A stretch of 32,701 nt of DNA from Ferruginibacter sp. (GTDB lineage Bacteria > Bacteroidota > Bacteroidia > Chitinophagales > Chitinophagaceae): the NCBI GenBank assembly GCA_030655145.1, contig JAURWD010000132.1, forward strand, positions 1 to 32,701. Direction: 5' to 3'. The notes below the pieces were generated by a model. That model searched no databases, was not told the origin of the DNA, and saw nothing but the letters and a program-made list of their open reading frames with translations. This document shows, one piece after another, positions 16,131 to 23,091 of the stretch; the stretch's first letter is position 1, and every line of letters starts with the position of its first letter. The position numbers and the translations under genes are program-made.

Positions 16131-16901
16131 GTGGCAAAAAAGAAGCGCAAAAAATTTTCCAGCACCTTTACTTTCTTTCTCCTTTTGTTTGCAGTGATTG
16201 CAACAGGTACTTATTTCGTTACCAAATACCTCAACCGGCCGAAGTTTGTACGATACAAAGATTTTGGTATCGACATCCCGGTTAATTACACCATTCACGG
16301 AATTGATGTTAGTCGCCACCAATCTATTATTGACTGGGAAGATGTGCAAAGCATGCAAAGTGATGATGTCAGGATAGGATTTGGGTTTATGAAAGCAACC
16401 GAAGGGATCATGAGCGTTGACGCCAGGTTCAAAAAGAACTGGTTTGAAGCAAAAAAAGCAGGCATTCCCCGTGGAGCCTATCATTTTTTCAACGCTGGTA
16501 AGAGTGGAAAAGCACAGGCCCGCAACTTCATTCAAACTGTGCACCTGGAAGCGGGCGATCTGCCACCGGTATTGGATGTTGAGCAGATCCGTGGGACAAG
16601 TGTAATTAACCTACAGCAGCGGGTGAGTGACTGGATCACGCTCGTTGAAGAACACTACAATGTGAAACCGATCATTTACACCAATGCTGACTTCTACGAG
16701 AATTACCTGGCGGGAAAATTTGATGACTATCCGTTATGGGTGGCGCATTACCTGGTAAAAGACAAGCCCAGGATCAAGCGAAAATGGATCTTTTGGCAGC
16801 ACAATGAGACCGGGCGGGTAAATGGTATCCGTGCTTTTGTCGACTTCAACGTATTCAACGGTGATAGCACAGATTTCCAAAATTTATTGATGAAAAATTG
16901 A
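16131..16901 (+). CDS. GH25-family lysozyme (muramidase) with N-terminal membrane anchor
   Basis: The protein has 256 residues from a GTG codon; no nearby in-frame ATG gives the whole N-terminus. A very basic start (AKKKRKKFS) is followed by one membrane segment (residues 12-30), so it is probably anchored and faces the periplasm. The GH25 barrel has GIDVSRHQ (Asp59), FMKATEG, GAYHFFN and the catalytic PVLDVEQ with Asp149 and Glu151. It hydrolyses the MurNAc-GlcNAc bond of peptidoglycan. It lies opposite a lytic transglycosylase gene, so two wall-cutting enzymes are neighbours. The small membrane-protein gene follows 46 bases later. Confidence 0.88.
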   Translation: MAKKKRKKFSSTFTFFLLLFAVIATGTYFVTKYLNRPKFVRYKDFGIDIPVNYTIHGIDVSRHQSIIDWEDVQSMQSDDVRIGFGFMKATEGIMSVDARFKKNWFEAKKAGIPRGAYHFFNAGKSGKAQARNFIQTVHLEAGDLPPVLDVEQIRGTSVINLQQRVSDWITLVEEHYNVKPIIYTNADFYENYLAGKFDDYPLWVAHYLVKDKPRIKRKWIFWQHNETGRVNGIRAFVDFNVFNGDSTDFQNLLMKN

Positions 16902-16947
16902 GGAACTTTGAAATGGCCAAATCGAAAATGTCAACCGCTAACCGCAA

Positions 16948-17178
16948 ATGGAACCAGACGTAAAAGCCTTTCTCCTTAAAATTGTTCAATCGCTCTCCAT
17001 GAGCCTGGTTTGGCTACTGGTAAACATGAGCCTGGGCATTTATTTCGGCTATGCATTCTTTGAGGGCCGGCCCGGATTGGGCAATTATATTTATTACGCC
17101 GCCTTTCTTGTCTCCCTCGTTTTGCTGATCGTTTATCTAAAAAAAAAGTGGAAAGGCTGGCAGGAGATCAATTACTAA
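16948..17178 (+). CDS. Small two-span membrane protein of unknown function
   Basis: The protein has 76 residues. Two hydrophobic segments (about 10-34 and 47-66) are separated by a short FEGRPGLGN loop, and it ends in a basic tail (KKKWKGW). I do not recognise a function. It lies 46 bases after the GH25 gene and may be cotranscribed. Its stop overlaps by 4 bases the end of the convergent NTF2-like gene. The amphipathic layout and clean start support a real gene. Confidence 0.65.
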   Translation: MEPDVKAFLLKIVQSLSMSLVWLLVNMSLGIYFGYAFFEGRPGLGNYIYYAAFLVSLVLLIVYLKKKWKGWQEINY

Positions 17179-17603
17179 CTGCTATGGTCCGACACAATCA
17201 CCCATTTATTCTTGTTCTTTTTAAATATTAGGGTGAAAGTTCCGCGCAGATCACCGGCGGTTCTTGCCAGGTGCCATTTACCAACAACAAAAAAGTATAG
17301 CACAGACAGTCGCCGAACCTGGACGATGTCAAAGTCTAGTTTCCCCATCGCGGCAGTATCCGGATATCCCTTTTTATAATTATCAAGTGTCGGCTGCCAG
17401 CCGTAGGTAAGGCCGGATTTTCCAATGAACATCAACGAATCACTTTTCCAATAACCTTGCATGAATGCTTCGAGGTTTCCTTCATTCCAGGCCACTGTTT
17501 GTTCTGCCAGGGTTTTCCGAATGGCAAGCTCATCCGGAGTTTGTGCTACTGCACTATTGAAAATGAAAAGGAACGAAAGAGCCAGGAGTTGATAGTTACG
17601 CAT
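17175..17603 (-). CDS. Secreted NTF2-like (SnoaL/DUF4440-type) protein
   Basis: The protein has 142 residues. The signal peptide (LLALSFLFIFNSAVAQ) is followed by a single NTF2-like cone fold: ELAIRKTLAEQTVAWNEGNLEAFMQGY, then SDSLMFIGKSG and the strand-rich end WHLARTAGDLRGTFTLIFKK...WVIVSDHSS. These domains bind small ligands or act as simple enzymes or immunity-like proteins; the sequence gives no catalytic residues to choose between them. It ends 4 bases inside the convergent small membrane-protein gene. Confidence 0.75.
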   Translation of the reverse strand: MRNYQLLALSFLFIFNSAVAQTPDELAIRKTLAEQTVAWNEGNLEAFMQGYWKSDSLMFIGKSGLTYGWQPTLDNYKKGYPDTAAMGKLDFDIVQVRRLSVLYFFVVGKWHLARTAGDLRGTFTLIFKKNKNKWVIVSDHSS

Positions 17604-17668
17604 GGAGGTTTATTTACTCCAAAATAGGATTATTTCCACAAACACCGGTCGCGGGCTTTCCCGCAGAA

Positions 17669-18058
17669 TTAATGTTTATGATGCGGGGAAGAACACTTGC
17701 TTCGGTGACAAAGCCGGTAGTTATAATAATGGGCACTTACGATGAGCAAAACAGCAGGCAGCAGGAACCAATTCTCAAACGGGTGGAAAAACTGTTTCAA
17801 AATAAGGAAAGTAAATCCTGCCAGGAAAATTGAGATGGGGACGATGGAACGATGATGCCTTACAAAGCCGTGTACCAGGGAATACATTCCCACGAGGAAT
17901 GCCAAAGCGATCATTCCCCACTCAAAAACAACATTGTGAACGATATTGATGCCAAAAACCGGTAAGCTGGTGACCAATATAGGCAATAGCGCACAGTGAA
18001 TGGCACAACCCAGTGAGGTTGCGATGCCCAGTATGTCCCAATTAACTTTCGTTTTCAT
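17669..18058 (-). CDS. MerC-domain membrane protein
   Basis: The protein has 129 residues and four membrane segments. The MerC signature is in the first span, TSLGCAIHCALLP, with Cys18 and Cys22 flanking His21. A His/Cys-rich tail (CHRSKCSSPHHKH) could bind metal. The classical MerC imports Hg(II), but without merA, merP or merR nearby and given the His-rich tail, another soft or transition metal is as likely. It is divergent from the SCO gene, with a perfect promoter box 8 bases before the ATG. The frame opens further upstream to 18178, but that would overlap the SCO promoter and start, so 18058 is chosen. Confidence 0.82.
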   Translation of the reverse strand: MKTKVNWDILGIATSLGCAIHCALLPILVTSLPVFGINIVHNVVFEWGMIALAFLVGMYSLVHGFVRHHRSIVPISIFLAGFTFLILKQFFHPFENWFLLPAVLLIVSAHYYNYRLCHRSKCSSPHHKH

Positions 18059-18066
18059 AAAGCTCG

Positions 18067-18074
18067 CAAAGATA
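18067..18074 (-). promoter_or_regulatory. -7 promoter box (TATCTTTG) for merC-like gene
   Basis: This is an exact TAnnTTTG match on the minus strand, 8 bases before the ATG at 18058. A TTG at 18096-18098 lies 21 bases upstream and can serve as the -33 element. Confidence 0.55.
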
Positions 18075-18153
18075 ACAATATTTGCAATAAGGTTGCAACT
18101 GTTAAAAATATAAGACAGCTTTAAACGGATTGAAATCAGGACTCGTTTGGGTG

Positions 18154-18161
18154 TAACTTTG
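18154..18161 (+). promoter_or_regulatory. -7 promoter box (TAACTTTG) for the SCO gene
   Basis: This is an exact TAnnTTTG match, 15 bases before the ATG at 18177, with a TTG at 18130-18132 about 21 bases upstream. It lies downstream of the alternative start at 18147 and so supports 18177. The divergent merC-like promoter is about 80 bases away. Confidence 0.55.
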
Positions 18162-18176
18162 CGAAAAATAAGCAGC

Positions 18177-18875
18177 ATGATAAAGAAGTGGCAGTGGTAT
18201 GTTGGATTTTTCGCCCTGCTTTTTGCAGGCTACTTTTTGTTTGTTTCCAGCCAGGAAGGGTTCTCCAAATCGCCCCTGCCAGTGATCAGCAACGTACAGC
18301 CTTTTAGTTTTATTAACCAGGAAGGCAAGAAATTCAGTGATAAAGAAGTTGAGGGGAAAGTGTATGTAACTGAATACTTTTTCACCACCTGCAAAGGGAT
18401 TTGCCCGAAGATGAATGCTAATATGCGCCGGGTGTATGATACTTATAAAGACGAAGAAGACTTTATCATTCTTTCCCATACCTGCATGCCCGAAACAGAT
18501 AGCGTACCCGTTTTGAAAAAGTATGAGCAGAAGATGTTAAACGGGGTTTTGTCCAAAAATGACGATGGGTCTTACAAAATCACTGACTCGGCCACAAGTT
18601 TTCCTCCTGTCAATAAAAACTGGCAGTTTGTAACCGGCGATAAAGCCGCACTTTACATGATGGCCCGCCAGAGTTATATGATCGACAACAATCAAACGGA
18701 CGCAGCTTCCAACATTGATGACCAGTTCATCCATACCCAGTTTTTTGCCATTGTCGACAAACAAAGCCGTGTGCGGGGAATTTATGATGGACTAAAGGAA
18801 GACGAGATTCAAAAACTCCTCGTTGACATTAAAGACCTATTAAAAGAAAAACACCAGAACCGGAGCCTGCAATAA
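18177..18875 (+). CDS. SCO1/SenC-family protein (copper delivery to cytochrome oxidase or redox)
   Basis: The protein has 232 residues. It has an N-terminal membrane anchor (VGFFALLFAGYFLFV) and a periplasmic thioredoxin-like SCO domain. The copper/redox motif C-x3-C is Cys72-Lys-Gly-Ile-Cys76-Pro, and the third ligand is His186 in HTQFFAIVDK, so the copper site is complete. Family members insert copper into the CuA site of cytochrome c oxidase. No oxidase genes are in the window. The neighbours are a divergent merC-like gene and, 50 bases downstream, a Fur-family regulator, which points to a metal-linked cluster. Confidence 0.9.
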   Translation: MIKKWQWYVGFFALLFAGYFLFVSSQEGFSKSPLPVISNVQPFSFINQEGKKFSDKEVEGKVYVTEYFFTTCKGICPKMNANMRRVYDTYKDEEDFIILSHTCMPETDSVPVLKKYEQKMLNGVLSKNDDGSYKITDSATSFPPVNKNWQFVTGDKAALYMMARQSYMIDNNQTDAASNIDDQFIHTQFFAIVDKQSRVRGIYDGLKEDEIQKLLVDIKDLLKEKHQNRSLQ

Positions 18876-18925
18876 GGCTTGCCCCAAAAATGCGCACCCG
18901 TTTATGAAAACCTAAACTTGTAACC

Positions 18926-19333
18926 ATGCTGTTAGATATACTGAAGAAAAATAAACTGAGTGTCACGGACGGCAGAAAAAAGATCCTTGAACTTTTCCTT
19001 AATAGCGACGGGGCCCTGGCGCATGCAGACATTGAGGCCAAAACAGGCGAAATGTTTGACAGGGTTACAGTGTACCGCACCCTGCAAACCTTCGTGGAAA
19101 AAGGGATCATCCACCTGATCCCAACTACCGATAACTCGGTTTTATATGCGCTTTGTAAAGACAATTGCGAAGCAGGTCATCATCACGACAACCACGTTCA
19201 TTTTATTTGCGACGAGTGTAATAAAACCATCTGCCTGGAAGAAGTTACCATACCACAGGTAAAATTACCTCAAGGCTTTGTGCCCAAGCATTCCGAAATG
19301 GTTGTAAGTGGGGTGTGTGACGACTGCAAATAG
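18926..19333 (+). CDS. Fur-family metalloregulator (Fur/Zur-like)
   Basis: The protein has 135 residues. The N-terminal winged helix carries the family's FDRVTVYRTLQTFVEKGII. A His-rich stretch (EAGHHHDNHVHFIC) provides the regulatory metal site. Two CxxC pairs, Cys95/Cys98 and Cys131/Cys134, form the structural zinc site. Which metal it senses cannot be read safely; the linked SCO and MerC genes favour zinc or copper handling over iron. A near-consensus box (TAAACTTG, 18913-18920) ends 5 bases before the ATG, so it may have its own promoter. It converges on the M3 peptidase gene with only 3 bases between the stops and no visible terminator. Confidence 0.9.
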   Translation: MLLDILKKNKLSVTDGRKKILELFLNSDGALAHADIEAKTGEMFDRVTVYRTLQTFVEKGIIHLIPTTDNSVLYALCKDNCEAGHHHDNHVHFICDECNKTICLEEVTIPQVKLPQGFVPKHSEMVVSGVCDDCK

Positions 19334-19336
19334 CAG

Positions 19337-21046
19337 CTATGCCATTTCGGATTTTACAAATTCCATCAACTCTTTTATCACGGCTGGAGAGAAATCAAAT
19401 TTTAAACCCGCGGTTTCAAATAAGCGGGGCAAGGTTTGCGTACCGCCCATGCTCAGTGCATTACAATAATTGTCAAGCGCCTGTTGCGGGTCTCTTTTAA
19501 ACTGCATCCACATGCCAATTGCACCGAGCTGGGCAATGCCATATTCAATATAATAAAAAGGGACTTCAAATAAGTGAAGCTGGCGCTGCCAGAGATTGGC
19601 GCGGTATTCCTCTAGCCCGGAGTAATCTATCACGCTGTCGCTGAATTCAGCCAAAATATTTTGCCAGGCTGCTGTTCTTTCTGCACGGGTGTGCGTTGGA
19701 TTTTCGTAGACCCAATGTTGAAATTTGTCGATCGTAGCGATCCAGGGAAAAATGGTGATCACCCGCTCCAGCTGGTGTTCCTTCGCCCGGGTCAACTGCG
19801 CGGCATCGTCAAAAAATACGTCCCAATGATCCATGCTGAATAATTCCATGGCCATGCTCGCAACCTCAGCGATCTCCATAGGGTATTCCTTGAAGCCGGT
19901 TAACGGTAACGGGTGTGCGAGGAAAGAATGAACAGCGTGGCCGCCTTCGTGTACCATCGTAGTCAGGTCTTGCATTTGGCCCGCGGCATTCATGAAAATG
20001 AAGGGCGCACCGCTTTCCGCAAGCGGACAGTTATAACCACCCGGCGCCTTGCCGATCCGGCTTTCCAGGTCGAGGTGTTTCATCTCATTCATCTTTACGA
20101 GGCAGTCCCCGAAAAATGGCCGAAGCTTATTGAAACATTCAATCGATTTATTGATCAGTTCATCGCTTCCTTTAAAAGGCTGCAGGGGTTGGGTGCCTTC
20201 GGGCTCAGCTTCCACATCCCAGGGACGAAGTTTTTCAACCCCTAGTTTTTGTCTTTTCTTTTCGTAGATGATGTTTACGATGGGCAGCACATGTTCCTTT
20301 ACCGCCTGGTGAAATGCAAAACAGTCTTCTTTCGTGTAGTCGAACCTGCCCAATTCTTTGAACCTGAAATCGCGGTAATTTTCAAACCCCGTGTTCAGCG
20401 CAAGCTGGTGGCGCTTTTGGACAAGTTCGTCAAATAACGCAGCTATTTCTTCTTTATCGATCAACCTTCTATCCTGGATTTTTTTGTACGCTTCTTCCCG
20501 CAGGTTGCGGTCATGGCTTTCCAGGAATTTGGTGGCTTGTTGCAGCGTGTACCCCTGTCCGTTAATGGTCACGGTCATCTTGCCGGTAATAACACCATAG
20601 TGTTGTTGTTTAACGGCCATTTCCGCCTGGATCGGGATGTTTTCCTCGCGAAATAACTCGATGCTTTTGCGCAGGGTGCGCAGATAGGTGTAATATTTAT
20701 CTGTATCGAGGCTTGCAGCTAGCGGATGATTGAGCAGCTTTTTGTTCAGTCCATCAGCGTATGGTTGAATACGCGGTTGAATTTCCATACAATAGAAATT
20801 GAAAGCATCTTCTAATGCTTTGTTCTCCGTATCGCAGGTCATCTTGATCTGGCGCCAGCAGGCATCTTCACTTACCACTGCTTCTAATTCACTCTGGTCT
20901 TTCAGCCATTGTTCCAGGGCCGCAGGTTCATCGATGTTACGCTCCAATAATTCTTTAAAGAAAGGTTCTACCTGCTCCCAGTTAGTAAGTACGAAATCCG
21001 TTGGTAAATATTTTCTTGGAATTTTTTGAATGTCGGCGGTATACAT
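19337..21046 (-). CDS. M3-family oligoendopeptidase (PepF-like)
   Basis: The protein has 569 residues and no signal peptide, so it is cytosolic. The zinc motif is His366-Glu-Gly-Gly-His370 in MVHEGGHAVHSF. The third ligand Glu lies in the EIAEVASMAMELF helix about 25 residues later. The IEYGIAQLGAIGMW region near the C-terminus contains the conserved substrate-binding Tyr. The enzyme degrades short peptides. The length fits the M3 oligoendopeptidase group. The DUF5606 gene lies upstream on the same strand with an 85-base gap, so cotranscription is possible but not compelling. Confidence 0.92.
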   Translation of the reverse strand: MYTADIQKIPRKYLPTDFVLTNWEQVEPFFKELLERNIDEPAALEQWLKDQSELEAVVSEDACWRQIKMTCDTENKALEDAFNFYCMEIQPRIQPYADGLNKKLLNHPLAASLDTDKYYTYLRTLRKSIELFREENIPIQAEMAVKQQHYGVITGKMTVTINGQGYTLQQATKFLESHDRNLREEAYKKIQDRRLIDKEEIAALFDELVQKRHQLALNTGFENYRDFRFKELGRFDYTKEDCFAFHQAVKEHVLPIVNIIYEKKRQKLGVEKLRPWDVEAEPEGTQPLQPFKGSDELINKSIECFNKLRPFFGDCLVKMNEMKHLDLESRIGKAPGGYNCPLAESGAPFIFMNAAGQMQDLTTMVHEGGHAVHSFLAHPLPLTGFKEYPMEIAEVASMAMELFSMDHWDVFFDDAAQLTRAKEHQLERVITIFPWIATIDKFQHWVYENPTHTRAERTAAWQNILAEFSDSVIDYSGLEEYRANLWQRQLHLFEVPFYYIEYGIAQLGAIGMWMQFKRDPQQALDNYCNALSMGGTQTLPRLFETAGLKFDFSPAVIKELMEFVKSEMA

Positions 21047-21131
21047 AAGCGATATATCCCTGTGGGATCATTGAAGATGAAACAACGTTATTAACAACTA
21101 AATATGGCCTGACTTTAAAGTGAAGAGCACC

Positions 21132-21644
21132 TTAAGCCATTTTGCGCGGGGAGTTTATTTTTTTAGGAGGTGCATTTTTTACACTTGCCTGTTTGGTTTC
21201 AGGTGCTTTGGCTTTTGGTGTTACCACATCGTGGCTGCCATTTTCCTGGTCGGGATTTTCAGATAATTTTAGTTCAACTTCGTTAGCAGTTAGAGACCCG
21301 AACCATTTTACCATTTTCTTCATATCGCTACCATATACCCTTTCAAAATCCATGTCAGGGTATACTTTCTCAAAATAGGCCTTGATGGCTTTTGCATCTG
21401 CTTTTCCATCCGGTAAAGGCTCATTGCTCGCTTTCATTGCGGTAAAAACTTCAACCAGGTTCACGTTGTCTTTTGTAGTAAAGACTTCAATGCTTTCGAG
21501 GTGAGAAAAACTATGTAAACGCGTACTTACGAACTTCGTGCTTTTGTCTTCAAGCGACTTTACAATACCACCATCTGCTTTGGATGATACCAATTCAAAC
21601 AAGCCACTTAAGCCTGTCACAGAAACCAATCTATTATAATCCAT
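21132..21644 (-). CDS. DUF5606 domain protein
   Basis: The protein has 170 residues. The first 125 or so match the pattern I recall for DUF5606, a Bacteroidota-specific domain: RLVSVTGLSGLFELVSSKADGGIVKSL, then ESIEVFTTKDNVNLVEVF and the FERVYGSDMKKMVKWFGSL helix. The last 40 residues are rich in Lys, Pro and Ala (KAKAPETKQ...PPKKINSPRKMA) and probably disordered and basic, perhaps for RNA or nucleoid contact, which is a guess. It has no signal peptide. The function of the family is unknown to me. Confidence 0.8.
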   Translation of the reverse strand: MDYNRLVSVTGLSGLFELVSSKADGGIVKSLEDKSTKFVSTRLHSFSHLESIEVFTTKDNVNLVEVFTAMKASNEPLPDGKADAKAIKAYFEKVYPDMDFERVYGSDMKKMVKWFGSLTANEVELKLSENPDQENGSHDVVTPKAKAPETKQASVKNAPPKKINSPRKMA

Positions 21645-21747
21645 ACAAGTGATTTTAAATTTTTTAAGAGTTGCAAGTTAGTGGGAAAAAAGGAATAGGC
21701 TGGTGTTAAAAATTAGGGCGGGGAGTTCATGGCTCTATAGTTCTTGC

Positions 21748-21969
21748 TTAATGGTTAATGGTTGATGGTCACCGGAATTTAGCACCGAGGCTGGCGTAAT
21801 ATTAGAAAAGGTATTTGTGCCAATAAGGAAAAAGTCGTCATGTCTTTAGCTCCATTCGCTGGTAAAATCATGAAGGTGGTCAATATACCAGGATTGAAGT
21901 TAATTGGCCTTGAAACAGGATAATCCATTAATAACTATACTCTATCAACCATCAGCCATGAACCATGAA
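21748..21969. repeat. Imperfect inverted repeat with 22-base arms (ATGGTT-type units)
   Basis: The left arm 21748-21769 consists of ATGGTTA units ending TTGATGGT. The right arm 21948-21969 is its reverse complement at 19 of 22 positions. The right arm is extended by further CCATGAA units to about 21977. The two arms are 178 bases apart and frame a stretch with only a possible 27-codon frame (21840-21923). The gap between DUF5606 and the sugar kinase (21645-22000) holds nothing else I can identify. Short ATGGTT-rich intergenic repeats are familiar from Bacteroidota genomes, but I cannot count copies here. Confidence 0.55.
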
Positions 21970-22000
21970 CCATTTAACTACTATCATTCAACATAATCCT

Positions 22001-22936
22001 CTACTGCCCCGCATTGATCTCTGCATATAGTCGTTGCGCATCTTCCAGGTTAAAGAGTTGCGTGCCATCATTCATCGTTGCCGCCGAACCGCAGGCTACG
22101 CCAAAATTCAGGGCTTGCTTCAGCGGTTGTTTTTGTTGTAACATGTAACTGATTCCCGCGAGCATGCTGTCGCCGGCACCGACCGTGCTTCGCTTTTCAA
22201 CTTGTGGAGCTGCCGCAAAATATCTTTTTTCTTCGGTCACCATCCAGGCGCCATCAGGACCCATTGAAACAACGATCACTTCTGCGAACCCATCCCGTAC
22301 TGCCTGCTGTGCGGCATCAGGCACTTCATTTGCGGCCAGCGTTTCAATGCTTAACATTTTACAGAGTTCATTGATATTCGGCTTAATCATGAATACATTC
22401 TTGCCCTGAAGGGCTTGCAAGGCCGGGCCCGAGGTATCGACAATACATTTGGCGCCCACCGACATGCTGGTCTTCACGATCAACCCATAGAAATGGTCGG
22501 GTAAGCCGGGAGGCAGGCTTCCACTTGCGACTACGAAGCCTGGGCTGAATGACCGGATGCTTTCAATGAGGTCGCGAACAACCTGTTCTTCAAAAGCCCG
22601 GCCGGGGAAAGTAAAGCGGTATTGATTGTTTGTTTCGGCTTCCAGCACTACCCAGTTTTCCCTCGTTTCTACGGAAGAGTTTACTGATTGGAAGGCTATG
22701 TCTTCTGCAGTCAGCAACCCTTTCAGCATTTCACCATTGTGCCCGCCGGCCGGAAACAGCGCAACCGAGGGAATGCCTAACTTTTTCAGGGCCTTACTCA
22801 CATTAATTCCCCCACCGCCGGGCTCATTCAACACATCAGCGCAGCGCAATTTCGACTCGGGTTTCAGTACATCTGCAACCGTACTTTTGTCAATTGCGGG
22901 ATTTAAAGTGACGGTAAGTATCGGGATATTATTCAT
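22001..22936 (-). CDS. 1-phosphofructokinase-like PfkB-family sugar kinase
   Basis: The protein has 311 residues with the ribokinase/PfkB fold. The N-terminal VTLNPAIDKS and the GGGGINVSKALKKLG substrate region are typical of the FruK/LacC/PfkB subgroup. The C-terminal anion hole and base motif VGAGDSMLAG has catalytic Asp256. It phosphorylates a phosphosugar, fructose-1-phosphate, fructose-6-phosphate or tagatose-6-phosphate; the sequence alone does not choose. No PTS or fructose operon genes are adjacent, so a stand-alone minor 6-phosphofructokinase is plausible. A near-consensus promoter box (GAACTTTG) lies at 22987-22994. Confidence 0.88.
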   Translation of the reverse strand: MNNIPILTVTLNPAIDKSTVADVLKPESKLRCADVLNEPGGGGINVSKALKKLGIPSVALFPAGGHNGEMLKGLLTAEDIAFQSVNSSVETRENWVVLEAETNNQYRFTFPGRAFEEQVVRDLIESIRSFSPGFVVASGSLPPGLPDHFYGLIVKTSMSVGAKCIVDTSGPALQALQGKNVFMIKPNINELCKMLSIETLAANEVPDAAQQAVRDGFAEVIVVSMGPDGAWMVTEEKRYFAAAPQVEKRSTVGAGDSMLAGISYMLQQKQPLKQALNFGVACGSAATMNDGTQLFNLEDAQRLYAEINAGQ

Positions 22937-23054
22937 GTAGGAAAGCTTTACTGATCTGCCAGTTACTAATCGCCTGGCATGTTTTCAAAGTTCGTGTTTT
23001 TAGCTACGTCTCAGGATATTAACAAAAAAAAGGCATGGTGTGCGCCTGCTTTGT

Positions 23055-23072
23055 TTAAGACCGTCGTCTTAA
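23055..23072 (+). promoter_or_regulatory. Perfect dyad (TTAAGAC-N4-GTCTTAA) abutting the ribosome binding site of the barrel gene
   Basis: The 7-bp arms are perfect. The last two bases belong to an AAGGAGGA Shine-Dalgarno-like sequence (23071-23078). As DNA it could be an operator; as RNA it could partly mask the ribosome site. It stands at the head of the barrel/sigma/Spy-like operon. Confidence 0.45.
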
Positions 23073-23091
23073 GGAGGACAAACAATGATGT

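Noticed and set aside
18059..18178. Longer MerC protein starting at 18178
   Set aside because: It would overlap the SCO promoter and start codon, and the extra residues precede a normal MerC start that has its own promoter box.
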